31,666 nucleotides of DNA from UBA2882 sp964619485 (GCA_964619485.1 CAZUCI010000033.1:1-31666); one strand, 5' to 3'. Counted from the first letter of the stretch, positions 14,059-22,857 are shown. Program-made: numbers and translations. Notes: generated from the sequence alone by a model not told the origin.

Positions 14059-15477
14059 ATGAAGAAGTTAGTAGCCAGCATATTATGTGCATGCATGATT
14101 TCTTCCCTTTTAGTAGGATGTGGCGGAAGCACAGACGCTGGAAGCGGAGAAGCAGCAGCACCAACAGAGGATACAGCAACAGCAGATGACAGCAGCGCAA
14201 GCGCATCAACATCTACAGCTGATCCATCCAAAACAATTAACGTTTGGGCATTCACAGATGAAGTTCCAGGCATGATCGAGAAATTCAAAGAAGCTCATCC
14301 AGATTTTGATTATGAAATCAATCCAACAATCATTGCAACAACAGATGGCGCTTATCAGCCAGCTTTGGATCAGGCACTTGCTTCCGGTGGAAAAGATGCA
14401 CCGGATATCTACTGTGCAGAGGCAGCATTCGTTCTGAAATATACACAGGGTGATGCAAGCCAGTATGCTTGTCCTTACGAAGATTTAGGAATTGATGTTG
14501 ATAAAGAAGTAAAAGATGCTGACATCGCTCAGTATACAATTGATATCGGAACAAACCCTGATGGAAAATTAGTTGGTTTAGGATATCAGGCAACAGGTGG
14601 TGCATTCATCTATCGTCGTTCCCTTGCAAAAGATACATGGGGAACAGATGATCCAGCAGAAATCGCTGACAAAATCGGACCAGGCTGGGATAAATTCTTC
14701 GCAGCAGCAGCTGATTTAAAAGCAAAAGGATACGGAATCGTATCTGGTGATGGAGACATCTGGCATGCAGTTGAGAACAGCTCTGACAAAGGCTGGATCG
14801 TAGATGGTAAATTAAACATCGATCCAAAACGTGAAGAGTTCCTTGACTTATCCAAAGAATTAAAAGACAACGGATATCACAATGATACACAGGATTGGCA
14901 GGATGCTTGGTTCGCTGATATGAAGGGCGAAGGAGAAAAACAGATCTTTGGTTTCTTCGGACCAGCTTGGTTAATCAACTACACATTAGCTGATAACAGC
15001 GGCGGAACAGCAGTTGGCGAAGGCACATATGGCGACTGGGCAGTATGTAATCCTCCAATCGGTTTCTTCTGGGGTGGTACATGGGTACTCGCTAACAAAG
15101 ATTCCGAGAAGAAAGAAGCTGTTGGACAGATCATCGACTGGATCACATTGAATTGTACAGAAGATGGTTTACAGTACAAATGGGCTAACGGAACATTAAA
15201 CGGCGAAGGCGGAACAAAGGATGCAGTTGCTTCCGGTACCGTAATGAGCATGTCTGACGGTTCTATCGATTTCCTTGGCGGACAGAATATGTTTGATGTA
15301 TTCGTTCCAGCTAACCAGTTCGCAAACGGAACAAACTTAACTCAGTATGATGAGACAATCAACACATACTGGAGAGATCAGGTTCGTGCTTACACAGCAG
15401 GCGAGAAATCAAGAGATCAGGCTATTGCAGACTTCAAACAGCAGGTAGCTGATAACTTAGACGTAGTAGTAGAATAA
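14059..15477 (+). CDS. Carbohydrate ABC transporter substrate-binding lipoprotein (CUT1)
   Basis: A 472-residue extracellular binding protein. The signal peptide MKKLVASILCACMISSLLVG ends at lipidated Cys21 in the lipobox LVGC. A low-complexity Gly/Ala/Ser/Thr linker follows (about 22-55), then the mature domain from TINVWAFTDEVPGMIEKF. The type-1 extracellular solute-binding pattern is seen in PDIYCAEAAFVLKY and in the C-terminal YWRDQVRAYTAGEKSRDQAI. The ATG at 14059 has AAGGAGG upstream. It heads an operon with two permeases and is separated from them by a stable hairpin. The ligand is not readable from sequence; the adjacent cytoplasmic GH3 suggests a beta-linked oligosaccharide. Its codons are markedly biased (Lys AAA, Pro CCA, Gly GGA), consistent with high expression. 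Confidence 0.93.
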   Translation: MKKLVASILCACMISSLLVGCGGSTDAGSGEAAAPTEDTATADDSSASASTSTADPSKTINVWAFTDEVPGMIEKFKEAHPDFDYEINPTIIATTDGAYQPALDQALASGGKDAPDIYCAEAAFVLKYTQGDASQYACPYEDLGIDVDKEVKDADIAQYTIDIGTNPDGKLVGLGYQATGGAFIYRRSLAKDTWGTDDPAEIADKIGPGWDKFFAAAADLKAKGYGIVSGDGDIWHAVENSSDKGWIVDGKLNIDPKREEFLDLSKELKDNGYHNDTQDWQDAWFADMKGEGEKQIFGFFGPAWLINYTLADNSGGTAVGEGTYGDWAVCNPPIGFFWGGTWVLANKDSEKKEAVGQIIDWITLNCTEDGLQYKWANGTLNGEGGTKDAVASGTVMSMSDGSIDFLGGQNMFDVFVPANQFANGTNLTQYDETINTYWRDQVRAYTAGEKSRDQAIADFKQQVADNLDVVVE

Positions 15478-15501
15478 GATTCAAAAGACAAAATAAATCC
15501 A

Positions 15502-15541
15502 AGAGGGACAGGGCATAAATGCTTTTTTGCCCTGTCCCTCT
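15502..15541 (+). promoter_or_regulatory. Intercistronic hairpin between binding protein and permease genes
   Basis: AGAGGGACAGGGC (15502-15514) and GCCCTGTCCCTCT (15529-15541) pair perfectly over 13 bp; the run of six T is in the loop, not after the stem. It is likely to protect the binding-protein message from 3' decay or to cause partial termination, making binding protein in excess over permeases. Confidence 0.75.
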
Positions 15542-15578
15542 ATCTTAAAAAACAATTTGGGAAGTGGAGGTGGGTGAA

Positions 15579-16592
15579 ATGAAACAGAAGAAACATCTGG
15601 GTTATGCCAAATATGGTTATTTATTTAGCATTCCATTTGCAATTGCGTTTTTAATATTTTCACTATATCCGATTATTTATACAACAGTTATTGGATTTAC
15701 AGATTTAAAAGGAATTGGAATGACGTCCTTCCATATTCTGGATGACCCGTTTCAAAATTTTAAAACAGTTTTGACAAATCCGTCTTTTTTGAAGGCGTTG
15801 AAAAATACAGTGATTATGTGGATATGCAACTTTGTTCCACAGATTATCATCGCTCTTTTATTGACTGCCTGGTTTACAGACAAACGTTCAAAGGTGGCAG
15901 GACAGGGGCTTTTCAAGGTTCTGTTCTATATGCCTAATATCATTACAGCCGCTACTATCGCTATTTTATTCAATGCGTTGTTCGGATACCCAATGGGTCC
16001 TGTAAATGATTTACTTATGACCTTACATATTTCAGACAAACCAATCCAGTTCCTGATCAGTAAGTCAGTTGCAAAAGCAATTGTTATCTTCATTCAGACA
16101 TGGATGTGGTATGGCTATACAATGGTTATCCTGATTTCCGGTGTTTTGGGAATCAGCCCTGAGATCTTCGAGGCCGCAGAGGTGGATGGCGCGAACCGTG
16201 TTCAGACCTTCTTCCTTGTAACCATTCCAAATATTAAGACAATTTTGTTATTCACATTAGTAACCAGCTTAATCGGTGGATTGAATATGTTCGATATTCC
16301 TAAGCTGTTCTTACTTGGCGGTCCTGATAATGCTACATTGACAACCAGTGTATTCATTTACAATCAGGCATTCAGCGGAAGCTATTTATACAATAGAGCT
16401 GCTGCAGCCAGCATGCTGATGTTCGTTTTGATTTGTATCCTTTCGGCAATTCTCTTCTTCATCCTTCGTGATAAGGATGAGATTATGCTTAGAAAAGAAA
16501 TCAGACAGCAGGAGAAATCCTATAAGATCAAGCAGAAGGAACAGAAACAAATGGCTAAAATGAACGGAGGAGAGGGGGATGCATCATGTTAA
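15579..16592 (+). CDS. Carbohydrate ABC transporter permease, MalF type
   Basis: A 337-residue inner-membrane protein with six predicted membrane segments. The ATPase-docking EAA loop is EAAEVDGANRVQTFFLVTIP (about residues 198-217). The N-terminal segment LFSIPFAIAFLIFSLYPIIY and the following DPFQNFKTVL periplasmic-side stretch are typical of MalF/UgpA permeases of the CUT1 class. The ATG at 15579 is chosen because GGAGGTG (15566-15572) is well placed before it; a GTG at 15564 would be inside or upstream of this site. The C-terminal tail is long and highly basic. It overlaps the next permease gene by 7 bases, so the two are translated together. No ATPase gene follows. Confidence 0.93.
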   Translation: MKQKKHLGYAKYGYLFSIPFAIAFLIFSLYPIIYTTVIGFTDLKGIGMTSFHILDDPFQNFKTVLTNPSFLKALKNTVIMWICNFVPQIIIALLLTAWFTDKRSKVAGQGLFKVLFYMPNIITAATIAILFNALFGYPMGPVNDLLMTLHISDKPIQFLISKSVAKAIVIFIQTWMWYGYTMVILISGVLGISPEIFEAAEVDGANRVQTFFLVTIPNIKTILLFTLVTSLIGGLNMFDIPKLFLLGGPDNATLTTSVFIYNQAFSGSYLYNRAAAASMLMFVLICILSAILFFILRDKDEIMLRKEIRQQEKSYKIKQKEQKQMAKMNGGEGDASC

Positions 16593-17428
16593 AGAATAAA
16601 GGCAATATCTTTATGAAGGTCATCATCTACATTGTGTGTATTTTCCTGGCAATCCTCAGTATTCTGCCATTCTGGATCATGATTGTAAACGCAACAAGAT
16701 CCACAGTTCAGATTCAGCAGCATGCTATCAGCTTCCTGCCATCTGGCTATATGATGAAGAACCTGGCTATACTTCTTGGAAAGAGCTTTAATCCTGCAAA
16801 AGGATTTATGAACTCCATGATTATCTCCATTGGTTCAACAGCCTGCGCTGTATATTTTTCATCATTAACAGCCTATGCTCTGGTGGTATATGACTGGAAG
16901 TTAAAACAGCCATTCTTTGCATTTATTATGGCTATTATGATGATTCCTGCACAGGTAACTATGATTGGTTTCTACCAGATGGTTTACAGCATTCATATGA
17001 CAAATAATCTGCTTATGCTGATTTTGCCTTCCATTGCTGCACCTTCTATGGTATTCTTCATGAAACAGTATATGCAGCCGTACTTATCCATGGAAATCAT
17101 CCAGTCAGCCAGAATTGATGGCGCCGGTGAGTTCCGTATCTTTAACAGGATTGCATTGCCTATCATGAAGCCGGCTATCGCAACACAGGCAATCTTCACA
17201 TTTGTTTCCAGCTGGAACAATCTGTTTACACCACTTGTTCTTTTGACAAATCAGGATAAATATACCATGCCTATCATGGTCAGCCTGTTACGTGGTGATA
17301 TTTACAAAACTGAATATGGTTCAATTTATTTAGGACTTGCCCTTACGGTTGTACCTTTGATTATTGTATATTTGGTTCTTTCAAAATACATTATTGCTGG
17401 TGTGGCTTTGGGAAGTGTAAAAGGCTAA
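16586..17428 (+). CDS. Carbohydrate ABC transporter permease, MalG type
   Basis: A 280-residue partner permease with six predicted membrane segments, paired with the MalF-type protein as the translocation channel. The EAA loop is QSARIDGAGEFRIFNRIALP (about residues 173-192), with Ser-Ala in place of Glu-Ala-Ala at the start but the central Asp-Gly and Pro intact. The N-terminus ILPFWIMIVNATRS and the segment TAYALVVYDWKLKQPFFAFI are family-typical. A GGAGGAGAGGGGG tract serves as ribosome site inside the upstream gene. It is the last gene of the operon: a strong terminator follows. An external MsmK-type ATPase must energise the pair. Confidence 0.93.
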   Translation: MLKNKGNIFMKVIIYIVCIFLAILSILPFWIMIVNATRSTVQIQQHAISFLPSGYMMKNLAILLGKSFNPAKGFMNSMIISIGSTACAVYFSSLTAYALVVYDWKLKQPFFAFIMAIMMIPAQVTMIGFYQMVYSIHMTNNLLMLILPSIAAPSMVFFMKQYMQPYLSMEIIQSARIDGAGEFRIFNRIALPIMKPAIATQAIFTFVSSWNNLFTPLVLLTNQDKYTMPIMVSLLRGDIYKTEYGSIYLGLALTVVPLIIVYLVLSKYIIAGVALGSVKG

Positions 17429-17443
17429 TAACATATATATAAG

Positions 17444-17476
17444 AAAACAGAGCAGTGAAAAGCTGCTCTGTTTTTG
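17444..17476. terminator. Bidirectional terminator between ABC operon and araC-type gene
   Basis: AAAACAGAGCAG (17444-17455) and CTGCTCTGTTTT (17463-17474) form a 12-bp perfect stem with a 7-base loop and end in T on both strands. Confidence 0.88.
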
Positions 17477-17526
17477 TATGTAATCTGAAACTGCTGTTCT
17501 TTCGATGCAAACGGGGAATTTAACAA

Positions 17527-18453
17527 TCAATCCCAATGATCCTCATGAAATTTATTACGATATTCAGAAGGAGAACAGTTAGTGCACTTTTTAAAGCATC
17601 GACAGAAGGTGGTCAGATTGTTAAAGCCGGTTTGAAAAGCAATGTCGGTAATTGGAGTATCAGTGGAAAGCAGGGCCTGGGCGGCCTGAATCCTCTTATG
17701 ACAAAGATAATCATAAAAAGTTGAATTGGTATTCTGCTTGAAAAGTCTGGAAAAATGATATTTGGAAAAACCAACATAATTGGCAACCTGCTCCAATGTA
17801 AGATCCTCGGTATAATTAGAATCAATATAATTTAAAAGACTGGCAAACTTCTCATAGTGCTCCATCTGCCGCTCACTTGTCACTTCTGATGAGGAAGCAG
17901 CTCTCTTGAAGTGATTCCGCCCAATGGAAATGAAGACATTCACCAGGAGATTATAAATGGAGGCCTCCCAGAAAATAGTATTGGAAAAGTAGATATCAAT
18001 CATTTGCATAAAGGAGGAATAAACCTCCTGATAAATTTCCGGCTGTGTTTTGGCACTGCAGAGATAGGGCTCCATAAAAACAGGATCAATTGCCTTATAA
18101 TCCTGAAAATCAGAAAAAAAGTCTACATCAAAAAGACAAACAAATCGTATCCCCCCCTCACTGCTTAAGATTTCATGCAGCATATGTGGCGGAACGAAAA
18201 GAATGTCTCCGACATTTAGAACGTATGTATTGCCATTCGCAATAATTGTATATTGATTTTCAATACAGATCAGGATTTCCATGGCACTGTGATGGTGATT
18301 GATATACCCATCGGTCTGGTTGTTGTACCAGATGCGCATATGAGATTGAGGAACATAGTCCACCTGCTCCTGGGAACCGTTTAAAAACCGACCGATGTAG
18401 CCTCTGACAGGCTGTTCAAAATTGGATGCATTTGCATAAGATCGCATAGCCAT
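17527..18453 (-). CDS. AraC-family transcriptional regulator
   Basis: A 308-residue regulator with an N-terminal cupin sugar-sensing domain (MRIWYNNQTDGYINHHHSAM followed by EILICIENQYTI and the LNVGDILFVPPHMLHEI motif) and a C-terminal double helix-turn-helix of about 100 residues (LTLEQVANYVGFSKYHFSRL, then ITDIAFQTGFNNLTTFCRCF and KKCTNCSPSEYR). The ATG at 18451-18453 follows a strong AGGGGGG site on the minus strand; the frame is open ten residues further up, but those lie in or before that site. It sits between the ABC operon and the divergent GH3 gene. Matching direct repeats precede both transcription units, so it is probably their activator, with imported sugar as effector (inference). 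Confidence 0.92.
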   Translation of the reverse strand: MAMRSYANASNFEQPVRGYIGRFLNGSQEQVDYVPQSHMRIWYNNQTDGYINHHHSAMEILICIENQYTIIANGNTYVLNVGDILFVPPHMLHEILSSEGGIRFVCLFDVDFFSDFQDYKAIDPVFMEPYLCSAKTQPEIYQEVYSSFMQMIDIYFSNTIFWEASIYNLLVNVFISIGRNHFKRAASSSEVTSERQMEHYEKFASLLNYIDSNYTEDLTLEQVANYVGFSKYHFSRLFKQNTNSTFYDYLCHKRIQAAQALLSTDTPITDIAFQTGFNNLTTFCRCFKKCTNCSPSEYRNKFHEDHWD

Positions 18454-18512
18454 AGCGTCATCCCCCCTACAAACAATTATCAAAATAAAAAAAATAATAC
18501 CTTCTTTATATT

Positions 18513-18541
18513 ATTATAGCTTTTATTATATAAAAAGAAAA
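18513..18541 (-). promoter_or_regulatory. Candidate promoter of the araC-type gene
   Basis: Read on the minus strand, TATAAT occupies 18513-18518 with a poor -35 (TTTCTT) at 17-base spacing. The -10 box is perfect; the rest is AT-rich and uncertain. Confidence 0.4.
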
Positions 18542-18558
18542 GTAAGGCAGCAATAAGT

Positions 18559-18591
18559 TAGCAATATATGTAAACTAGAAAGCAATAAATG
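18559..18591. promoter_or_regulatory. Tandem direct repeat, probable AraC-type operator of GH3
   Basis: TAGCAATATATG (18559-18570) and AAGCAATAAATG (18580-18591) have the same orientation and 21-bp period as the pair at 13915-13947. The distance to the -10 box is 25-26 bases from the end of the proximal copy in both cases. Confidence 0.75.
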
Positions 18592-18593
18592 TG

Positions 18594-18622
18594 GTGTCAA
18601 GCCAGAGGGATTTATTTAAAAT
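18594..18622 (+). promoter_or_regulatory. Promoter of the GH3 gene
   Basis: GTGTCA (18594-18599), a 17-base spacer, TAAAAT (18617-18622), placed immediately downstream of the tandem repeat. Confidence 0.55.
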
Positions 18623-18671
18623 ATAGGGAACAAGACTAGAATTGGAGCAAAGTACCGGAAGGGAGTTACAT

Positions 18672-20783
18672 ATGAACAGGGAAACAGCAAGAAAGAGAGC
18701 GGAAGCACTGGTTGATCAGATGACAATTGAGGAGATTGCTTCCCAGCTAAGATTTGATGCACCGGCAATTGAACGTCTCAATATTCCGGAATATAACTGG
18801 TGGGGAGAAGGTCTCCATGGTGTTGCAAGAGGAGGAACAGCAACTGTATATCCACAGGCAATCGGTCTTGGAGCTACCTTTGACGAAGAGCTCGTGGGAG
18901 AGATCGCAAAAAGCATTGCTGTAGAAGCGAGAGCAAAGTATAACGAATATTCCAAACATGAAGATAGAGATATTTATAAGGGACTGACTATCTGGTCGCC
19001 AAATGTAAATCTGTTTCGTGATCCGAGATGGGGAAGAGGACAGGAGACATATGGAGAAGATCCATATTTGATCAGCCGTCTGGGCGTTTCCTTTATCAAA
19101 GGACTTCAGGGCGACGGAGAATACCTGATGACTGCAGCCTGTGCAAAGCACCTGGCTGTTCACTCGGGGCCTGAGGCGATGCGTCATTATTTTGATGCAA
19201 AGGCAAGTAAAAAGGATATGTGGGAGACCTATCTTCCAGCCTTTGAAGCCTGTGTAAAGGAGGCTAAGGTAGAGTCAGTTATGGGTGCCTACAATCGAAC
19301 CAATGGTGAACCATGCTGTGCCCACAGCTACCTGATGGAGGATGTTCTGCGTGGAGAGTGGAAATTTGAAGGACATTATGTGTCAGACTGTTGGGCAATC
19401 AAGGATTTCCATGAAAATCACAAGGTGACAGAGAATGCGTTGGAGAGTGTAAAGCTGGCACTGGATAAGGGCTGTGATTTAAACTGCGGTTGTACATATC
19501 AGAGGATTATGGATGCCTACGAGGAGGGAATCGTACCAAAGGATCAGCTGAAGCTGGCTGCAGTAAGACTTTTTACTACCAGAATTTTACTGGGAATGTT
19601 TGATAAGACAGATTATGATCAGATTCCATATGAGAAGGTTGAATGTAAAGAGCATCTTGCGCTGGCTTCCAAAGCAGCAAAAGAGAGCGTTGTAATGCTC
19701 AAAAATAATGGTATTTTACCAATTGACAGAAGTAAGGTAAAGACAATTGGTGTGATAGGACCAAACGCAGACAGCAGAAAGGCATTGATGGGAAATTACC
19801 ATGGAACATCCTCCCGATATATTACCTTGTTAGAGGGAATTCAGGATGTGGCAGGGGATGATATTCGTGTGCTTTATTCACTGGGAAGTCATCTGAACTT
19901 TGATAGAGAGGAGCCTTTGGCAAAACCTGGAGATCGTTTATCGGAGGCCGCAATTGTGGCGGAGCATTCGGATCTGGTTATTCTTTGCCTTGGTCTGGAC
20001 GAGAATCTGGAGGGTGAAGAAGGAGATACCGGAAATGCCTATGCATCCGGAGATAAACTGGATCTTTTACTTCCAGAGCCACAGCGCAAATTGTTGGAAA
20101 GAGTTGCGGCAACAGGTGTTCCTTTTGTAGCCTGCATCATGTCCGGAAGCGCACTTGATTTGACATTTGCAGATGAGAAGGCTGCGGCCGTTTTACAGAC
20201 CTGGTATCCGGGGGCGCGTGGCGGACGCGATGTTGCACAGATTTTTTTTGGAGAAGCTGCTCCATCTGGAAAGCTTCCATTAACCTTCTACAGAGATTTG
20301 TCGGGAATGCCGGATTTCACAGATTATTCCATGAAGGGCAGAACCTATCGCTATCTTGAGAAGGAACCTCTTTATCCATTTGGATATGGATTAACCTATG
20401 GAAACGCAGAAATTGAGGACTTCAGTCTCATGAGACAGCAGTCCTTTGAGGATATGGCAAAAAATAACGCTTCAGTAACTGTGACAGTAAAGAACACAGG
20501 GGACTGTGAGGTTTCTGAGGTTCTGCAGATTTACGTAAAGGTGAAGGATGCGAAGGACGAGATTCCCAATGCAAAGCTTTCTGCATTTACAAGGGTGAAT
20601 CTGGCAGCAGGTGAAGAGAAAAAGATTGCAATTACGATCCCCGGAACGGCATTCCGCTGCGTTAACGAAGAGGGAAAACGCGTGCTGGAGGGAACAGGCG
20701 CAGAAATTTATGCCGGATTTGGACAGCCGGATGAAAGAACAGCAGAATTGTATGGTAAAAAAGGCAAAAATCTGTTAGTATAA
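18672..20783 (+). CDS. Glycoside hydrolase family 3 beta-xylosidase/beta-glucosidase, cytoplasmic
   Basis: A 703-residue GH3 enzyme that releases sugars from the non-reducing end of beta-linked oligosaccharides. Order of domains: TIM-barrel with NWWGEGLHGVARGG, ETYGEDPYL and KHLAVHSGPE, then the nucleophile motif VSDCWAI with Asp239; the alpha/beta sandwich with ENLEGEEGDTGNA; and a C-terminal fibronectin-III-like domain (about 590-690). The KHLAVHSGPE wording resembles GH3 beta-xylosidases such as Prevotella Xyl3A, but specificity is not certain. No signal peptide is present, so it acts on imported substrate. The ATG at 18672 follows GAAGGGAG; an upstream TTG frame at 18642 lacks such a site. 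It is divergent from araC and is expected to be co-regulated with the importer. Confidence 0.92.
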   Translation: MNRETARKRAEALVDQMTIEEIASQLRFDAPAIERLNIPEYNWWGEGLHGVARGGTATVYPQAIGLGATFDEELVGEIAKSIAVEARAKYNEYSKHEDRDIYKGLTIWSPNVNLFRDPRWGRGQETYGEDPYLISRLGVSFIKGLQGDGEYLMTAACAKHLAVHSGPEAMRHYFDAKASKKDMWETYLPAFEACVKEAKVESVMGAYNRTNGEPCCAHSYLMEDVLRGEWKFEGHYVSDCWAIKDFHENHKVTENALESVKLALDKGCDLNCGCTYQRIMDAYEEGIVPKDQLKLAAVRLFTTRILLGMFDKTDYDQIPYEKVECKEHLALASKAAKESVVMLKNNGILPIDRSKVKTIGVIGPNADSRKALMGNYHGTSSRYITLLEGIQDVAGDDIRVLYSLGSHLNFDREEPLAKPGDRLSEAAIVAEHSDLVILCLGLDENLEGEEGDTGNAYASGDKLDLLLPEPQRKLLERVAATGVPFVACIMSGSALDLTFADEKAAAVLQTWYPGARGGRDVAQIFFGEAAPSGKLPLTFYRDLSGMPDFTDYSMKGRTYRYLEKEPLYPFGYGLTYGNAEIEDFSLMRQQSFEDMAKNNASVTVTVKNTGDCEVSEVLQIYVKVKDAKDEIPNAKLSAFTRVNLAAGEEKKIAITIPGTAFRCVNEEGKRVLEGTGAEIYAGFGQPDERTAELYGKKGKNLLV

Positions 20784-20802
20784 TTTTGATAGCTTGATAA
20801 TG

Positions 20803-20840
20803 ATATGCAGAATAGAATCATACACTATTCTGCATATTTT
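20803..20840 (+). terminator. Terminator of the GH3 gene
   Basis: ATATGCAGAATAG (20803-20815) and CTATTCTGCATAT (20825-20837) form a perfect 13-bp stem with a 9-base loop, followed by TTTATT. Confidence 0.8.
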
Positions 20841-20900
20841 ATTGTATCTAATGTGCTGTTCGTCGTGCTTGCAGGACATTGTTTGGAAAGAAGGGGTTGT

Positions 20901-22835
20901 ATGAAGTTCGCATTTTTTTTGGGTGGATTATATCAAAAGTACCAGAGTACAATTGCAAGAGCGTTAGGTGTTTGGGCCAGAAAAAGGGGAGTCTCCCTCT
21001 ATGTTTTTGGAACCTTTTCCACACCAGGAAGTAATATTTTATACGCAGAAGCTGAAAAAAATATGATGAACCTACCGGTGCTGAAAGATTTTGATGGAAT
21101 TCTTATCGCGGGGGACACACTGGATGCATTTGGAATCAGGACGGACATTACCAGGCGGCTGGAAAAAGAGATACATGGTCCGGTTGTGAGTATTCGCTCC
21201 ACAGAAGAAAGGTACAGTAATATTTTACTGGATAATGAGAAAGCCATGTGGGAACTCACCAGACACTTTATTGATGAACATCATATGAAGGATATCTGCT
21301 TTGTCACTGGTATTATGGGAATGCTTGATGCAAATGAACGCCTGGCCGGTTACAAAAGAGCTATGAGTGAGGCCGGGCTTCCTGTCACAGAGGATATGAT
21401 TTATTATGGAGATTACTGGAAGGAGCATGGAAAAGAAATCGTAGACTTCTTTTTAAAGGGGCGGGATTCCTATCCACCAGTGATTATCTGCTCCAATGAT
21501 TACATGGCCTTTTCTGTCTGCAAGGAGCTGGCTAAACGAGGTGTAAAGATTCCGGAAGAGGTATGCGTGTCCGGCTTTGATGATCTTCCGGAGGCACAGA
21601 TTTTCAGTCCACCCTTGACCAATGTCCGGGTTCCCTTTGAGGAGATGGCACAGAAGGCACTTGATCAGGCGATTTTTCTGGCAGAGCAGCTGCAGGAAAA
21701 GGCGGAAACAGAAGAAAAATCAGAAACAAAAGACAAGCCCTGGGAAAGTGAAAAGGGAGCAAATGATATTCTGGTGAACAGCCAGTGCAAGTTCAGAAGC
21801 AGCTGCGGCTGCCATATAGATGAAGAAGAGGTGTCCCAGGATATTTATCAGGAGGAGATTGGTAAATATCGGTATATGACCAAGGAATGTGTCTATATGA
21901 GTTCCGATTTTGAAAGTGTTCTGACAGAAAAAGAGTGTCTGGAGCTGACAGGGCATTATGCAAAAGAATTTGGTATGGAAAACTGCTTTATCTGTCTCTG
22001 TGAAAAAACACCGGCAAGCCTTGAGAACATTTCGGAATATTCCTTTACAAAGCAGATGTATTTAAGAGGGTATTTTAATGAGAAAAGAGAATTTACCCTG
22101 TGTGATATTCCGTTTTCCCTTCATAAGCTTTTACCGGATGAATTTCAAATGTATCTGGATGGAAAGGTAAATGTTTTTGTCACATTGCATTGCAAAAACG
22201 AGGTACAGGGATATTTGATTTTCCAGCTGGGTGATGGGCAGAACCGGATTGTCAGTGAAAAATTTGAGTTTCTGTGTCTGAATTTGGGAAATTCTTTGAA
22301 AAAGATACAGATGTATGATGAGCTTTTTTCCATGAAAAATATTAAACAGCTTTATCTGTGTGATCCATTGACAAATATCTACAACAGGAGAGGTTTTGAC
22401 CGAAAATTAATGACAATCTATGAAAACATGAAGCGGCAGGAGCAAAAGATTGCTGTGGTCTGTATGGATATGGATGGATTGAAATATATCAATGACCACT
22501 TCGGGCATAAGAAGGGTGATGAAGCCATCATTGCAGTCAGCAGATGTCTGCATGAATCCCTGACAGAGGGTGAATTTTGCGGCAGAATGGGCGGCGACGA
22601 GTTTGAGGCGGTTCTATTGATGAACGACCAAAATAGAATTGCATGCTTCAAAGAGAAGCTGCAGAAGAAGCTGCGGGAGATTAATCAGCAAATCAGGGAG
22701 GATTATGTGATTGACATCAGTATTGGTATCAGCGTTGTAGAAAAAACAGATGCACTGATGGAGTATATTCAGGTTGCAGATAAAAAAATGTACGCAGACA
22801 AGAGAAGTAAAAAGAATAAACAGGGGGAGCGATAA
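20901..22835 (+). CDS. Diguanylate cyclase with LacI/periplasmic-binding-type sensor domain
   Basis: A 644-residue cytoplasmic protein. Residues 1-275 form a sugar-binding-protein-like sensor as in LacI regulators (MKFAFFLGGLYQKYQSTIAR; DGILIAGDTLDAFG; ICSNDYMAFSVCKELAKRGV; VSGFDDLPEAQIFSPPLTNV) but with no DNA-binding helix-turn-helix before it. A Cys-rich linker (Cys296, Cys302, Cys304) and a middle helical or GAF-like region follow. Residues about 470-640 are a GGDEF domain with intact GGDEF (564-568) and DMDGLKYINDHFGH. The position of the usual RxxD inhibitory site reads TEGE, so product inhibition is probably absent. It likely links a sugar signal to cyclic-di-GMP. The ATG at 20901 follows AAGGGG; frames further upstream run into the GH3 terminator. 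Confidence 0.88.
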   Translation: MKFAFFLGGLYQKYQSTIARALGVWARKRGVSLYVFGTFSTPGSNILYAEAEKNMMNLPVLKDFDGILIAGDTLDAFGIRTDITRRLEKEIHGPVVSIRSTEERYSNILLDNEKAMWELTRHFIDEHHMKDICFVTGIMGMLDANERLAGYKRAMSEAGLPVTEDMIYYGDYWKEHGKEIVDFFLKGRDSYPPVIICSNDYMAFSVCKELAKRGVKIPEEVCVSGFDDLPEAQIFSPPLTNVRVPFEEMAQKALDQAIFLAEQLQEKAETEEKSETKDKPWESEKGANDILVNSQCKFRSSCGCHIDEEEVSQDIYQEEIGKYRYMTKECVYMSSDFESVLTEKECLELTGHYAKEFGMENCFICLCEKTPASLENISEYSFTKQMYLRGYFNEKREFTLCDIPFSLHKLLPDEFQMYLDGKVNVFVTLHCKNEVQGYLIFQLGDGQNRIVSEKFEFLCLNLGNSLKKIQMYDELFSMKNIKQLYLCDPLTNIYNRRGFDRKLMTIYENMKRQEQKIAVVCMDMDGLKYINDHFGHKKGDEAIIAVSRCLHESLTEGEFCGRMGGDEFEAVLLMNDQNRIACFKEKLQKKLREINQQIREDYVIDISIGISVVEKTDALMEYIQVADKKMYADKRSKKNKQGER

Positions 22836-22857
22836 AAATCTCCCTGCAGATTATAAG

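Noticed and set aside
20805..20900. An upstream start for the GGDEF protein with a hydrophobic leader
   Set aside because: The segment is the terminator hairpin of the GH3 gene. The ATG at 20901 begins the conserved sensor domain and has a ribosome site.
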